This document shows, piece by piece, positions 55,206-62,872 of a stretch of 64,000 bases of DNA. Origin of the DNA: a virus; the IMG/VR virus record IMGVR_UViG_3300035698_035310, positions 186,001 to 250,000 of that record. One strand, given 5' to 3'. Made by a program: the position numbers and the translations under genes. The notes under the pieces are model-generated. The model saw only the letters and a program-made list of their open reading frames with translations. It was not told where the DNA came from and did not search any database. How positions within the stretch are numbered: the stretch's first letter is position 1; every line of letters starts with the position of its first letter.

Positions 55206-55535
55206 ATGTCTAAAACAATTTCCCGCGTAGACTTCATTGAACTTATGGCAGATGCTGCAATGCGACTTCCAGTAACACGCAAGCGCAAGCCAGAGGATGA
55301 CCCATCTGAATTCATCGACTTGTTTGATTATGATGCAATGTCAAACGAATGGTCGAAAGGTGTTCAGTGGCTTCGTGGCGTTGGTGATAGTGGCACTTAT
55401 AAAGTTCCGACACCCGATGGAACATTCAAGCGCGTTCCAATGCGAACTATTGCTGAAATGCCAGCGTTCATTCAAGAGATTGTTACCGAGGCACAAACTC
55501 ATTTGAATATCGATTCGATTGTCGAGATCGCTTAA
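55206..55535 (+). CDS. Hypothetical protein
   Basis: 109 aa. RKRKPEDDPSEFIDLFDYDAMSNEWSKGVQWLRGVG. Preceded by a direct repeat (AACAACACAACATAAATCTTG) of the leader of the gene before it. Confidence 0.7.
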   Translation: MSKTISRVDFIELMADAAMRLPVTRKRKPEDDPSEFIDLFDYDAMSNEWSKGVQWLRGVGDSGTYKVPTPDGTFKRVPMRTIAEMPAFIQEIVTEAQTHLNIDSIVEIA

Positions 55536-55553
55536 CTAATCTTTAATCATTCG

Positions 55554-55586
55554 GTGCGATACTTCTTTATGAAAGGAGTATCGCAC
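55554..55586 (+). promoter_or_regulatory. RBS-embedding hairpin
   Basis: GTGCGATACT (55554-55563) and AGTATCGCAC (55577-55586) form a perfect 10-bp stem ending one base before ATG 55587. The SD AGGAG lies half in the loop and half in the stem, so folding would block ribosome binding. Confidence 0.75.
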
Positions 55587-55742
55587 ATGATTGATTTTTT
55601 ATTATACTATTCACTTGGTGGGGTTGTTTGGTGTGTATGGACTGAAGTTCTACACCGGAAAGGATTCTTAGCCAGACTAGGGTTGATTGTATTCATCCCT
55701 TTTGTTGCAATCACTTTAATGTTGGAATCAATACGAAATTAG
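55587..55742 (+). CDS. Small membrane protein under a translational hairpin
   Basis: 51 aa. Two hydrophobic stretches (IDFLLYYSLGGVVWCVW; ARLGLIVFIPFVAITLMLE) with a basic loop between them. No promoter of its own is obvious; expression may depend on hairpin opening. Ends in TAG. Confidence 0.7.
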   Translation: MIDFLLYYSLGGVVWCVWTEVLHRKGFLARLGLIVFIPFVAITLMLESIRN

Positions 55743-55745
55743 TTA

Positions 55746-55774
55746 TTGACTCTTTTATTAAAAAATGGTACACT
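55746..55774 (+). promoter_or_regulatory. Promoter
   Basis: TTGACT, 17 bases, TACACT. Confidence 0.6.
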
Positions 55775-55814
55775 TAGTTATACACTTATTATTAACATTT
55801 GAAAAGGAATTGTA

Positions 55815-56315
55815 ATGAGACGTTCATTAAAATTAGTATTAGCCTCGATGTTGATCGTGGCGCTATCCGGTTGTGTTACACAAGGGAGTGGCGGCGGCGT
55901 TGGCACTAAAGGTTTGCTTGGCGGTCTTCTAGGGGCTGGCGTTGGCGGATATGCCGGTTCAAATATCGGCGGTGGTAAAGGCAAACTTGCTGCTACTGCA
56001 ATCGGCGTTCTTGCTGGTGCATGGCTTGGAAATAACGTTGGAAACACGCTTGACGACGTTGATCGGTTGAAATCGCAAAAGGTAACACAACGCGCACTTG
56101 AACGAAATCCGCAAGGTTCTCCAGCGGTTTGGTCGAACCCCACCAATCGAACCTCGGGAACCACGACACCGACTCGAACGTATAAGTCACGAAATAATGA
56201 AGATTGTCGAACATATAAACAATCAATAGTTATCAATGATAAAATTGAAACAAAACATGGAACTGCATGTAGAATAAATGGGCTTTGGGTAGAACAACAA
56301 CCGCCCGGCTCATAA
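55815..56315 (+). CDS. 17-kDa-antigen-like outer-membrane lipoprotein
   Basis: 166 aa. Lipoprotein signal ending VALSGC (C20). Glycine-zipper region GLLGGLLGAGVGGYAGSNIGGGKGKLAATAIGVLAGAWLGNNVG, then NEDCRTYKQSIVINDKIETKHGTACR; this is the domain order of the Rickettsia 17-kDa surface antigen family, common in alphaproteobacteria. A phage-encoded surface lipoprotein could cause superinfection exclusion (inference). Confidence 0.85.
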   Translation: MRRSLKLVLASMLIVALSGCVTQGSGGGVGTKGLLGGLLGAGVGGYAGSNIGGGKGKLAATAIGVLAGAWLGNNVGNTLDDVDRLKSQKVTQRALERNPQGSPAVWSNPTNRTSGTTTPTRTYKSRNNEDCRTYKQSIVINDKIETKHGTACRINGLWVEQQPPGS

Positions 56316-56367
56316 TATTAAAGATAAAACCAATCTTTTTTTCTATCATCTTTTAAATATTTAATAG

Positions 56368-56395
56368 TTGACAAACTGAAATAATTTGGTATAGT
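56368..56395 (+). promoter_or_regulatory. Promoter
   Basis: TTGACA, 16 bases, TATAGT. Confidence 0.75.
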
Positions 56396-56440
56396 TAAAT
56401 CATCAACAAACACAAACAACGAAAGAAGAGGCTTAAGACG

Positions 56441-56638
56441 ATGGGTAAAACATTTTCGCGTGATCCAGATAGTGACAATTATGCAGGTGGACATATGAAG
56501 GCAAATCGCCAAGAAACAAAATTCCGCCGACAAAAATCGGTTCGGAAAGATGCATTGCTAGACGAAAGCATGCAACCTGATGAACCAACTTATGGCAAAC
56601 ACACGGATGATTTTAGCCCACGGAAAGACGGCTGGTAA
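56441..56638 (+). CDS. Small, charged, probably disordered protein
   Basis: 65 aa, mostly polar (SRDPDSDNYAGGHMKANRQETKFRRQKSVRK). Likely unstructured. Followed by a terminator. Confidence 0.65.
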   Translation: MGKTFSRDPDSDNYAGGHMKANRQETKFRRQKSVRKDALLDESMQPDEPTYGKHTDDFSPRKDGW

Positions 56639-56645
56639 TCAATTA

Positions 56646-56677
56646 AAAAGGGAAGCAGAAATGCTTCCCTTTTTTTA
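56646..56677 (+). terminator. Intrinsic terminator
   Basis: AAAGGGAAGCA/TGCTTCCCTTT plus T-run. Confidence 0.9.
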
Positions 56678-56680
56678 TGC

Positions 56681-56709
56681 TTGACACTGGTTTAGTTAAT
56701 TGCTATGTT
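56681..56709 (+). promoter_or_regulatory. Promoter, GGTTTAGTTAATTGC class
   Basis: TTGACA, spacer CTGGTTTAGTTAATTGC, TATGTT. Confidence 0.7.
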
Positions 56710-56804
56710 AAATCGTCGTTGCCCAAGAAAGCGGGTTGATAAAGACTTGACTGACACTACGAAGTGTTCTATTGATTAATCATAACAACAAAAAGGAACC
56801 GAGT

Positions 56805-57164
56805 ATGACTACAGCAGAAGTAATCCCTTTCGCCGTTCTTAAAGCCAAGATCGATGACCGTGACATTACACCAGAAGCAATTGAAGAAGCATCGTTTTCA
56901 CCCGAGGTTGAAGCTGATGTTTTGACAAATTTGCTGGTATCCGGTTTATACAAAGGCATGACGAATTCTGGCATTGACACCCTTTCGGATGTAAATCAAG
57001 AATTACTTGGTGTTATATATGAAATGGTTGGCGCGGTTGTTGATCGCAAATATAAATTGTTTAATGAATTCAATGCAATACGTGATATTCAAGCCGAAAA
57101 GGGCGATGTTCAACTTGAAACAAATGTTTTTCTAAAACCAAAACAGGAGACAACTGATGCCTAA
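56805..57164 (+). CDS. Hypothetical helical protein
   Basis: 119 aa from ATG 56805 (AAAGGAA upstream). Helical and acidic, with an eight-base overlap into the next gene. Unknown. Confidence 0.75.
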   Translation: MTTAEVIPFAVLKAKIDDRDITPEAIEEASFSPEVEADVLTNLLVSGLYKGMTNSGIDTLSDVNQELLGVIYEMVGAVVDRKYKLFNEFNAIRDIQAEKGDVQLETNVFLKPKQETTDA

Positions 57165-57567
57165 AGCCGTAACGCAATATGAAACATTCGACGGAAAAGT
57201 ATTCTCCGACGAAAATGCCGCTGAACAATGGGAACGCAATACAAATAAAGCAAACGCAATCATATCGATGTTTCCGAACAACGGTCATCTTTCATCTGGC
57301 GATTTCTATCAGTTATCAAGAGATTTGATTAGCACCGCGAGAATTAAACTTGCCGATGCTTTAACTCGTGGCGGCTTCGATGACGAAATGATTAAAGCAT
57401 TTCGTGATAATACCAGCGATGTAATCGGACGCTATCTCGACGACGGCGGTTCAACATATTATAAAGCATGGTGGTTATTTTCTTGTATTGACAATCAAGG
57501 GCGGATGTTCAATCAACCGTTCTTTGCCAATAATCCAAGAGAAATAAGAGATGAAGTTTCCTATTGA
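57157..57567 (+). CDS. Hypothetical protein
   Basis: 136 aa. TQYETFDGKVFSDENAAEQWERNT is the opening typical of phage proteins in which a query protein starts with a strand-turn followed by an E-x-A-x-x-W helix. Helical remainder. Convergent, overlapping the endonuclease stop by seven bases. Confidence 0.75.
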   Translation: MPKAVTQYETFDGKVFSDENAAEQWERNTNKANAIISMFPNNGHLSSGDFYQLSRDLISTARIKLADALTRGGFDDEMIKAFRDNTSDVIGRYLDDGGSTYYKAWWLFSCIDNQGRMFNQPFFANNPREIRDEVSY

Positions 57568-58298
57568 TTCTTCCAATCATTTTCCCATATCGTGACAAGA
57601 TTATAGCCGTGAGATTTAATAAGAGTCTCACGGTTCATAGTCTTTTGATATAACTCGCCGAATGATTTTTTATTATTGGTGTTGATATGTTCGGGATTGT
57701 GTGTATTAGGATTCCCATGCCAATAATCACCATAGAACTCATATATGGTATTTGTGTCAGGGTCATAACCGTCTGGATATATCCATTGATTATTTAATAT
57801 TAAAGTTCGTCGCCTATAATCATTTGTATCAGGTAATCCAATATGATCAAGCCACGATTTTTCCATATATGATTTATTCTGTATAGTTAATGGTCGCAAC
57901 ATAATGGCGCACTTATTACATCCATGATTTAAATGTGCTGATGGTTCTTGTTGAAATATTCCATGTTCAGGGCAAATGATATTCACCTTTGTATGCGTGT
58001 TATGATAATCAACTAATGAATAATTATATTTATCGCCATGTTTTATCAACGATTTTTGTATAAATTTTAATGTAGTTCCCCGTATTTTATCTGAATTATT
58101 TTTTATTGCACATTTAATACAGCCTTTTCCACTACTAGTGTGCGAACAAGGCGTCTGTTCAAATATTCCATGAGTTGTGCATATTATTTTAACTTTGGTA
58201 TGGGCGGCAATATATATAGACAATGAATAGTCATATCTATCACCATGAATGGCGATAGCATCTTGAATGAATTTTGAGGTAGTTTTTCTTCTTGACAT
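57561..58298 (-). CDS. VSR-like homing endonuclease with zinc ribbons
   Basis: 245 aa. CTTHGIFEQ...GCIKC and CPEHGIFQQ...GCNKC units; SWLDHIGLPDTNDYRRRTL, PDGYDPDTNTIYEFYGDYWHGNP and LVTIWENDW. Paralogue of the copies at 45.4 and 52.4 kb. Opens MSRRKTTSKFIQDAIAIHGD, nearly identical to the 45.4-kb protein. Confidence 0.85.
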   Translation of the reverse strand: MSRRKTTSKFIQDAIAIHGDRYDYSLSIYIAAHTKVKIICTTHGIFEQTPCSHTSSGKGCIKCAIKNNSDKIRGTTLKFIQKSLIKHGDKYNYSLVDYHNTHTKVNIICPEHGIFQQEPSAHLNHGCNKCAIMLRPLTIQNKSYMEKSWLDHIGLPDTNDYRRRTLILNNQWIYPDGYDPDTNTIYEFYGDYWHGNPNTHNPEHINTNNKKSFGELYQKTMNRETLIKSHGYNLVTIWENDWKNQ

Positions 58299-58390
58299 GT
58301 GATATCCTTCCGGTTATAAATACATTGGCGGTAGGACTTACCTTCCGGTGTCCATGTGATACATACTTGAAATATGTATCACACCGCTCC
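58299..58390 (-). promoter_or_regulatory. Conserved endonuclease leader, copy 2
   Basis: GTGATACATA/TATGTATCAC hairpin, GGACACCGGAAGGTAA, CCGCCA, GTATTTATAACC, GGAAGGATA, CACATGTC: same order as the copy at 46.1 kb. CCGGAAGG occurs twice, only the second at SD distance. Confidence 0.7.
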
Positions 58391-58421
58391 TATCTATTTA
58401 TCTTTTTTATTATTAAAACCC

Positions 58422-58450
58422 TTGACAATGATGGATGTTTGCTTTATATC
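58422..58450 (+). promoter_or_regulatory. Promoter of macro-domain gene
   Basis: TTGACA, 17 bases, TATATC. Confidence 0.65.
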
Positions 58451-58479
58451 TAAATCAACTTTAATGAAAAGGAATTATT

Positions 58480-59325
58480 ATGAAACTCATAGCGATTAAT
58501 GCAGATATCACCACGTTGGAAGTTGATTGTATCGTAAATGCATCTAATCCAGCACTAATGCATGGCGGTGGGGTATGCGGTGCAATATTTGAAGCCAGTG
58601 GCGCAAATGAACTTGCGGGATTTATTGCGCAGAACTATGGGCTAGGATGCTTAACAGGGCAAGTAGTTGTGACTCCGGGGTTCAACCTACCGGCGAAGTT
58701 CATCTTGCACACTGTCGGGCCTGATATGCGCCTATATGCACAAGAAGCGGGTGATACATTGTTGCAGTTATGTTATATCAACTGTATTGAGGCGGCATTC
58801 GATGAAGGGTTGACTTCTATTGCCTTCCCTGCTATCAGTACTGGAATCTTTGGATTTGATAAAAAACGTGCTGCTACGATTGCAGTTACTACATTGATGG
58901 ACTACAGTGGTAGCGAAGATATCGAAATTACCTTTGCTTGCTTTGGCGATGAAGATACCGCAATAGTTCAAGCCGCGATTGATGATGAAGATGCATCACG
59001 GCATTATCTATCATGGTCAATGTATAATGAACAATACGATATTGATTCGGCGGCTGGAAAGTGTGACATTGAAGGCGATTGGGAAGTGTTATACGCTGAC
59101 TTATCTACGGATGTTCCTACTGGCATTTACATGGTATCAACAACCTATGATGGCAACCTCGGTGTAGCGAAAGGCGTTGTTATCAATGATGGTGTATTCG
59201 ATATCGACCAAACCCTACGCGCTTGTGCGGTTGCCCGTAACAATGCAGGATATTGGGGAACTTTTCTTGAAGGATTGGATTGGAATAGCGAAACCGAAGA
59301 ATTTACAGCACACTTCGGTTCTTAA
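58480..59325 (+). CDS. Macro-domain protein
   Basis: 281 aa. Residues 1-170 are a macro domain: GDI-like start (NADITTLEVDCIVNASNPALMHGGGVCGAIFEASG; N20, N23, G29-V32) and the distal loop PAISTGIFGFDKKRA (119-133). Macro domains bind ADP-ribose, and several hydrolyse it from proteins or nucleic acids. The 110-residue C-terminal extension (beta-rich, acidic) is unassigned. Plausible role: countering ADP-ribose or NAD-based defence, or trimming phage ADP-ribosylation (inference). SD AAAGGAA. Confidence 0.9.
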   Translation: MKLIAINADITTLEVDCIVNASNPALMHGGGVCGAIFEASGANELAGFIAQNYGLGCLTGQVVVTPGFNLPAKFILHTVGPDMRLYAQEAGDTLLQLCYINCIEAAFDEGLTSIAFPAISTGIFGFDKKRAATIAVTTLMDYSGSEDIEITFACFGDEDTAIVQAAIDDEDASRHYLSWSMYNEQYDIDSAAGKCDIEGDWEVLYADLSTDVPTGIYMVSTTYDGNLGVAKGVVINDGVFDIDQTLRACAVARNNAGYWGTFLEGLDWNSETEEFTAHFGS

Positions 59326-59328
59326 CAC

Positions 59329-59357
59329 TTGACATCATCGATTAAGTGTTCTATGGT
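59329..59357 (+). promoter_or_regulatory. Promoter
   Basis: TTGACA, 17 bases, TATGGT. Confidence 0.7.
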
Positions 59358-59383
59358 TCACTTAACAACGAAAGGATAATACA

Positions 59384-59626
59384 ATGTCGGAAATTCGCCA
59401 CAAAGTAACATTCATGCATGAGGTAGATGGAAAAGACGAACCCTTGACCGTGATGTATGTTTATCGTATTCCACAACTCAACGAAATTGTAGTTATGTTG
59501 GATTCGAAAATTCGATATCGGGTTCTTGAGGTTCTTAATATTATTGATGATCGAAACATCGATTTTAAAAAAGATTATATAACGATGTGTGAAATCGAAT
59601 ATTTCATCAAAGTGTCTTGGAAATAA
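59384..59626 (+). CDS. Hypothetical protein
   Basis: 80 aa. HKVTFMHEVDGKDEPLTVMYVYRIPQLNEIVVMLDSKIRYRVLEVLNII looks like a beta sandwich or SH3-like unit. SD AAAGGAT. Confidence 0.7.
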   Translation: MSEIRHKVTFMHEVDGKDEPLTVMYVYRIPQLNEIVVMLDSKIRYRVLEVLNIIDDRNIDFKKDYITMCEIEYFIKVSWK

Positions 59627-59637
59627 TATACAAAGCC

Positions 59638-59666
59638 TTGACTCTATTATCTAATAGTGTTAAATA
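59638..59666 (+). promoter_or_regulatory. Promoter for a leaderless gene
   Basis: TTGACT, 17 bases, TAAATA; ATG follows after only ACATC. Confidence 0.6.
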
Positions 59667-59671
59667 ACATC

Positions 59672-59959
59672 ATGGAACTAAACGACCTCCCATCGGTTGC
59701 AGCAATGCACCAACACAAGAACCCCGATCAGAAACGGAATGAACGTCGTATGCAGGAATTTATAACTGACGATATGATACACCCCGACGAGCCAGCACCA
59801 CAACATAGGTCGCCTTCGTTGTTGAATGACACCGCCTCGACAGTTGTGTTCGAGGCTGGCATTGATACACCGCAAATGAGCCGCGATTGTATCATTGCTA
59901 TATATGAAAAAATATTGGGTGGCAATCCAGAAACTGAACTTAAAAATCTTTTTGCTTGA
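59672..59959 (+). CDS. Hypothetical protein (leaderless)
   Basis: 95 aa. No SD. The predicted transcription start coincides with ATG. Polar, probably partly disordered N-terminus (HQHKNPDQKRNERRMQEF), C-terminal helix. Unknown. Confidence 0.6.
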   Translation: MELNDLPSVAAMHQHKNPDQKRNERRMQEFITDDMIHPDEPAPQHRSPSLLNDTASTVVFEAGIDTPQMSRDCIIAIYEKILGGNPETELKNLFA

Positions 59960-59984
59960 CATTGGTTCAGTTAGTTGCTATAAA
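59956..59984 (+). promoter_or_regulatory. Promoter, GGTTCAGTTAGTTGC class
   Basis: TTGACA, spacer TTGGTTCAGTTAGTTGC, TATAAA. The following 28 bases (AGTAGGTAACTTAACCCGAAAGGAAAC) are repeated exactly at 60.6 kb. Confidence 0.8.
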
Positions 59985-60010
59985 GTAGGTAACTTAACCC
60001 GAAAGGAAAC

Positions 60011-60319
60011 ATGATGAGTGATCAAGTAGAAAGCCTGTTAAATGACGTCGTGAAAGATTTTCGCGAAAAAACTCTCGCCAAAGCAATTGGTGATCATGTC
60101 GGAAAAGTCACAGTTCAACATGCAATCACCCTTTTCAAACTGACGACAATTATTTCTGCATTCATGGCAATGTTTAAGTTTGCCGCGTTGGGTGGATTCG
60201 TAACGATGAGTTGGGGTTGGGTTGCATTTGTATTCTTGTTGCCACTTCCAATTGCGTTTTTTGATGCAATCGCTCTTTCATATGTTGCACATCGTATATA
60301 TGATAAGGACGAGTCATGA
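60011..60319 (+). CDS. Membrane protein
   Basis: 102 aa. Charged N-terminal 50 residues, then two transmembrane helices (FKLTTIISAFMAMFKFAALGGF; MSWGWVAFVFLLPLPIAFFDAIAL). ATGA overlap with the next gene. Unknown. Confidence 0.75.
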   Translation: MMSDQVESLLNDVVKDFREKTLAKAIGDHVGKVTVQHAITLFKLTTIISAFMAMFKFAALGGFVTMSWGWVAFVFLLPLPIAFFDAIALSYVAHRIYDKDES

Positions 60320-60579
60320 AAATTGATACCTCACGACTTGCAAATATTATGCGCATCGCGTATAACAATCATCACATGAACATGGGTAGCCGTTATTTCT
60401 GCAATCGCACCGATGAGATATTATATAACACAATGCGTCGGGCAAACTTAACTGGTTTAGATTTTTTGGATTGCAGCACGATGTCAAAGAACATATCAAC
60501 AGTTATGCATGGGTTGTTGCCGTGGAGCAATGATTTATATGAAGAACTTCGTGCATTGTTATTTGTAGAAACCGCTTGA
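60316..60579 (+). CDS. Hypothetical protein
   Basis: 87 aa, helical, coupled to the membrane protein. The last codons carry the next promoter's -35. Confidence 0.7.
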   Translation: MKIDTSRLANIMRIAYNNHHMNMGSRYFCNRTDEILYNTMRRANLTGLDFLDCSTMSKNISTVMHGLLPWSNDLYEELRALLFVETA

Positions 60580-60604
60580 CTCTGGTTCAGTTAGTTGCTA
60601 TAAA
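60576..60604 (+). promoter_or_regulatory. Promoter, GGTTCAGTTAGTTGC class
   Basis: TTGACT, spacer CTGGTTCAGTTAGTTGC, TATAAA; promoter and leader duplicate those at 59956. Confidence 0.8.
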
Positions 60605-60633
60605 GTAGGTAACTTAACCCGAAAGGAAACACA

Positions 60634-61473
60634 ATGTTCACTTATACCGCAAAAGAAATCAAAAGCCATATATACAATCATTATAAAATTGATGATGATA
60701 CTGGCAGGGTCGACGAAGTGTTCGGATGGACTAACTACGGCGTTGATGATTTTCGTGAAGCATTGTCGCACGGTATCGAAGTGGCGTTACATAATCACAT
60801 CGAAAAATCAAAGAAATTATCTACGCGTTTGCGTATTTTGGCTGGTAAGTGGTTGAAATCTAAAACCATTATCGACGCCATATTTAAATTGGAAGGCAAT
60901 GTTGTCGACCTGCATGATACCATCACATTGCTCATCGCGTTAAAGCATCGTATCAGAAACGCAACCGATCTATCCGACGCAGATCGCCCATCTTATACAT
61001 ATCGTGCCAAAGTGTCCGATTCGTTGCGCGACGAATGTAGCAAATATATTAAAATTACAACATTGCGCGACGATGAATTGTTTGTATTGGATTCTCCTCT
61101 TTTGGTATGGAGGAACAACGACGACAACAAGTTTTATTCGGTTGCCCACGACTTCGAAATCCGCGAACATCGCGTAGGTGTAGCGGGTTATGAACATGAT
61201 CTTGCCAAAGGGGCTGTATCGGTTTCATACTTGATGCATAACTTTAAAACTGATTACACACAATATGGTGTATCATATGATGCAGAAACCGGAAACTATT
61301 TGCATTGTTCAGTGAATTGTAATGGACCCGAACGCATCGAAAGTTATGAAATTTTCTATGCCAATATCGAAGACGCGATTATGGAATCTAAAAAAGGAAT
61401 TGCGGCATTGAAGAAGAAAAATCGTGCTGTAACAAAAGCCGCAACTGAACACCTTGATAGATTAGCCGCATGA
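60634..61473 (+). CDS. Hypothetical protein
   Basis: 279 aa, helical N-terminal half, beta-rich middle (LLVWRNNDDNKFYSVAHDFEIREHRV) and helical C-terminus. No family recognised. ATGA overlap with the next gene. Confidence 0.75.
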   Translation: MFTYTAKEIKSHIYNHYKIDDDTGRVDEVFGWTNYGVDDFREALSHGIEVALHNHIEKSKKLSTRLRILAGKWLKSKTIIDAIFKLEGNVVDLHDTITLLIALKHRIRNATDLSDADRPSYTYRAKVSDSLRDECSKYIKITTLRDDELFVLDSPLLVWRNNDDNKFYSVAHDFEIREHRVGVAGYEHDLAKGAVSVSYLMHNFKTDYTQYGVSYDAETGNYLHCSVNCNGPERIESYEIFYANIEDAIMESKKGIAALKKKNRAVTKAATEHLDRLAA

Positions 61474-61601
61474 TCGGATATTTTATCGCTATCGTTTTTG
61501 CCTTGACACTTGTGTTGTTTGGTTCTATAACTGTAACCAACGACGCCGAGACGTGTGTCAAGGCGGAACGCGAGATTTACATGACCTGCACTGAAAGGTA
61601 A
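61470..61601 (+). CDS. Small membrane protein
   Basis: 43 aa: one helix (MIGYFIAIVFALTLVLFGSI) and a short exported tail with two cysteines. A promoter-like TTGACA, 17 bases, TATAAC lies inside. Confidence 0.65.
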   Translation: MIGYFIAIVFALTLVLFGSITVTNDAETCVKAEREIYMTCTER

Positions 61602-61605
61602 TACA

Positions 61606-61785
61606 ATGGATTTTACTGGAATATTTTACTTACTTGTCGTGATGTATAATTTGTTTATGCTTTGGAATATATCTGCTTACAGTTTTTCCGCGTTCGTGAT
61701 ATACAAAGTGCCGACATTTTTAATCGCGGGTGGTATGCTTTGGCTTGCGTTGACCCATTTCGGTTTTCTTATACAGGTGGGATAA
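61606..61785 (+). CDS. Small membrane protein
   Basis: 59 aa with two hydrophobic helices (FYLLVVMYNLFMLWNI; VPTFLIAGGMLWLALTHFGF). Start shortly after GAAAGG; TAATG junction with the next gene. Confidence 0.65.
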   Translation: MDFTGIFYLLVVMYNLFMLWNISAYSFSAFVIYKVPTFLIAGGMLWLALTHFGFLIQVG

Positions 61786-62141
61786 TGTATTTTCTTGGCG
61801 GCATAGTTGCGCTATTGCCTTGGTTGGGGGGTGTCTACCATGTAATCGTAGCACCCAAACCTGAAAAAAAGAAACGAGAGAAAAACGAACATCTTTCGAT
61901 GTGTTATCCAAACCCATCTACAACTATAATTCGTGCTTCAAGATATACATCGTTCATGATAGTTCGTGAACACGATGAAACATACACTGTTTATGAATGC
62001 AGGCACCTTACCAAACTTCGAGCAAACATGAATAGTAAATTGAGGTGCGGCAACAAATTAACCGCCGAAGGTGCTAGAGCACTTGTAACTGCATTAAGCA
62101 TTGAAAGCGAATGGGTCGATACACCAATAGTATTCGATTAG
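61785..62141 (+). CDS. Membrane-anchored protein
   Basis: 118 aa. One helix (residues 2-22, YFLGGIVALLPWLGGVYHVIV), basic stretch, then a soluble domain. Ends in TAG. The same frame stays open into the 62199 gene, so UAG read-through would fuse the two. Confidence 0.7.
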   Translation: MYFLGGIVALLPWLGGVYHVIVAPKPEKKKREKNEHLSMCYPNPSTTIIRASRYTSFMIVREHDETYTVYECRHLTKLRANMNSKLRCGNKLTAEGARALVTALSIESEWVDTPIVFD

Positions 62142-62144
62142 TGC

Positions 62145-62173
62145 TTGACAGTGGTTCAGTTAGTTGCTATAAC
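62145..62173 (+). promoter_or_regulatory. Promoter, GGTTCAGTTAGTTGC class
   Basis: TTGACA, spacer GTGGTTCAGTTAGTTGC, TATAAC. Confidence 0.8.
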
Positions 62174-62198
62174 AAGGCAACAGATAAAGGACAATCAA

Positions 62199-62807
62199 AT
62201 GAAAACGCTTCGTAAAAAACTTCTTGAACTTGAACAGATAAATGTTGATCTGCACAAACTCAAAGCACCCATCGATAAGAAACTTAAAAAGAATTGGGAA
62301 GCGATCAAAGTCGTCAGAAAATCTATTGATGAAGAAGACATTGCGACAATGCTCAAGTTAGGCGTTGATTGGAAATTTCTTTTGAAACCGGCTAATGATT
62401 TTGGCAGTACCGAGATGTATAATTATTTCGACACCCAAGTGCATGAATTGGGAATGCATTCCGGCGGACGCTGGAGAGACACGCGACAGCCAGTGGTGTC
62501 AATCATGCTAACACATGGCGACGAGAAAAGCCTTATGAATAACATCGCAGGAGTTAAACTTCTTTCACCGTTTTATGAACAGGTTGACGGTGCGGTTCCG
62601 TTTGCAATATTTGATCATGGTTTGTCAGAATATGCAGTATATTCAATGACTTATAACCCAACAACCAATGAAGTTATTCTAAAGACATTGCGTCATGGCA
62701 GAACCGAAGAGAATTTCCTTGGGGCGTTGCCGGATGCTATGAAGCACATACAAGATCATCATTGGTATGATGGGAAAGAAGAAGATCATGACGACGATGA
62801 TTATTAA
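62199..62807 (+). CDS. Hypothetical protein with N-terminal coiled coil
   Basis: 202 aa from ATG 62199. Heptad-like start (LRKKLLELEQINVDLHKLKAPIDKKLKKNWEAIK), then an alpha/beta domain and an acidic end (HHWYDGKEEDHDDDDY) that may bind metal. Unknown. Confidence 0.75.
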   Translation: MKTLRKKLLELEQINVDLHKLKAPIDKKLKKNWEAIKVVRKSIDEEDIATMLKLGVDWKFLLKPANDFGSTEMYNYFDTQVHELGMHSGGRWRDTRQPVVSIMLTHGDEKSLMNNIAGVKLLSPFYEQVDGAVPFAIFDHGLSEYAVYSMTYNPTTNEVILKTLRHGRTEENFLGALPDAMKHIQDHHWYDGKEEDHDDDDY

Positions 62808-62814
62808 TTAGTGC

Positions 62815-62843
62815 TTGACAGCGATTTGGATAACTGCTATACA
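62815..62843 (+). promoter_or_regulatory. Promoter
   Basis: TTGACA, 17 bases, TATACA. Confidence 0.7.
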
Positions 62844-62872
62844 ATGATCATCTTAAACAAAAGGTGGACAAC

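Noticed and set aside
55778-56236. Minus-strand open frame of 152 codons
   Set aside because: Antisense of the lipoprotein glycine zipper; proline runs are the complement of Gly codons.
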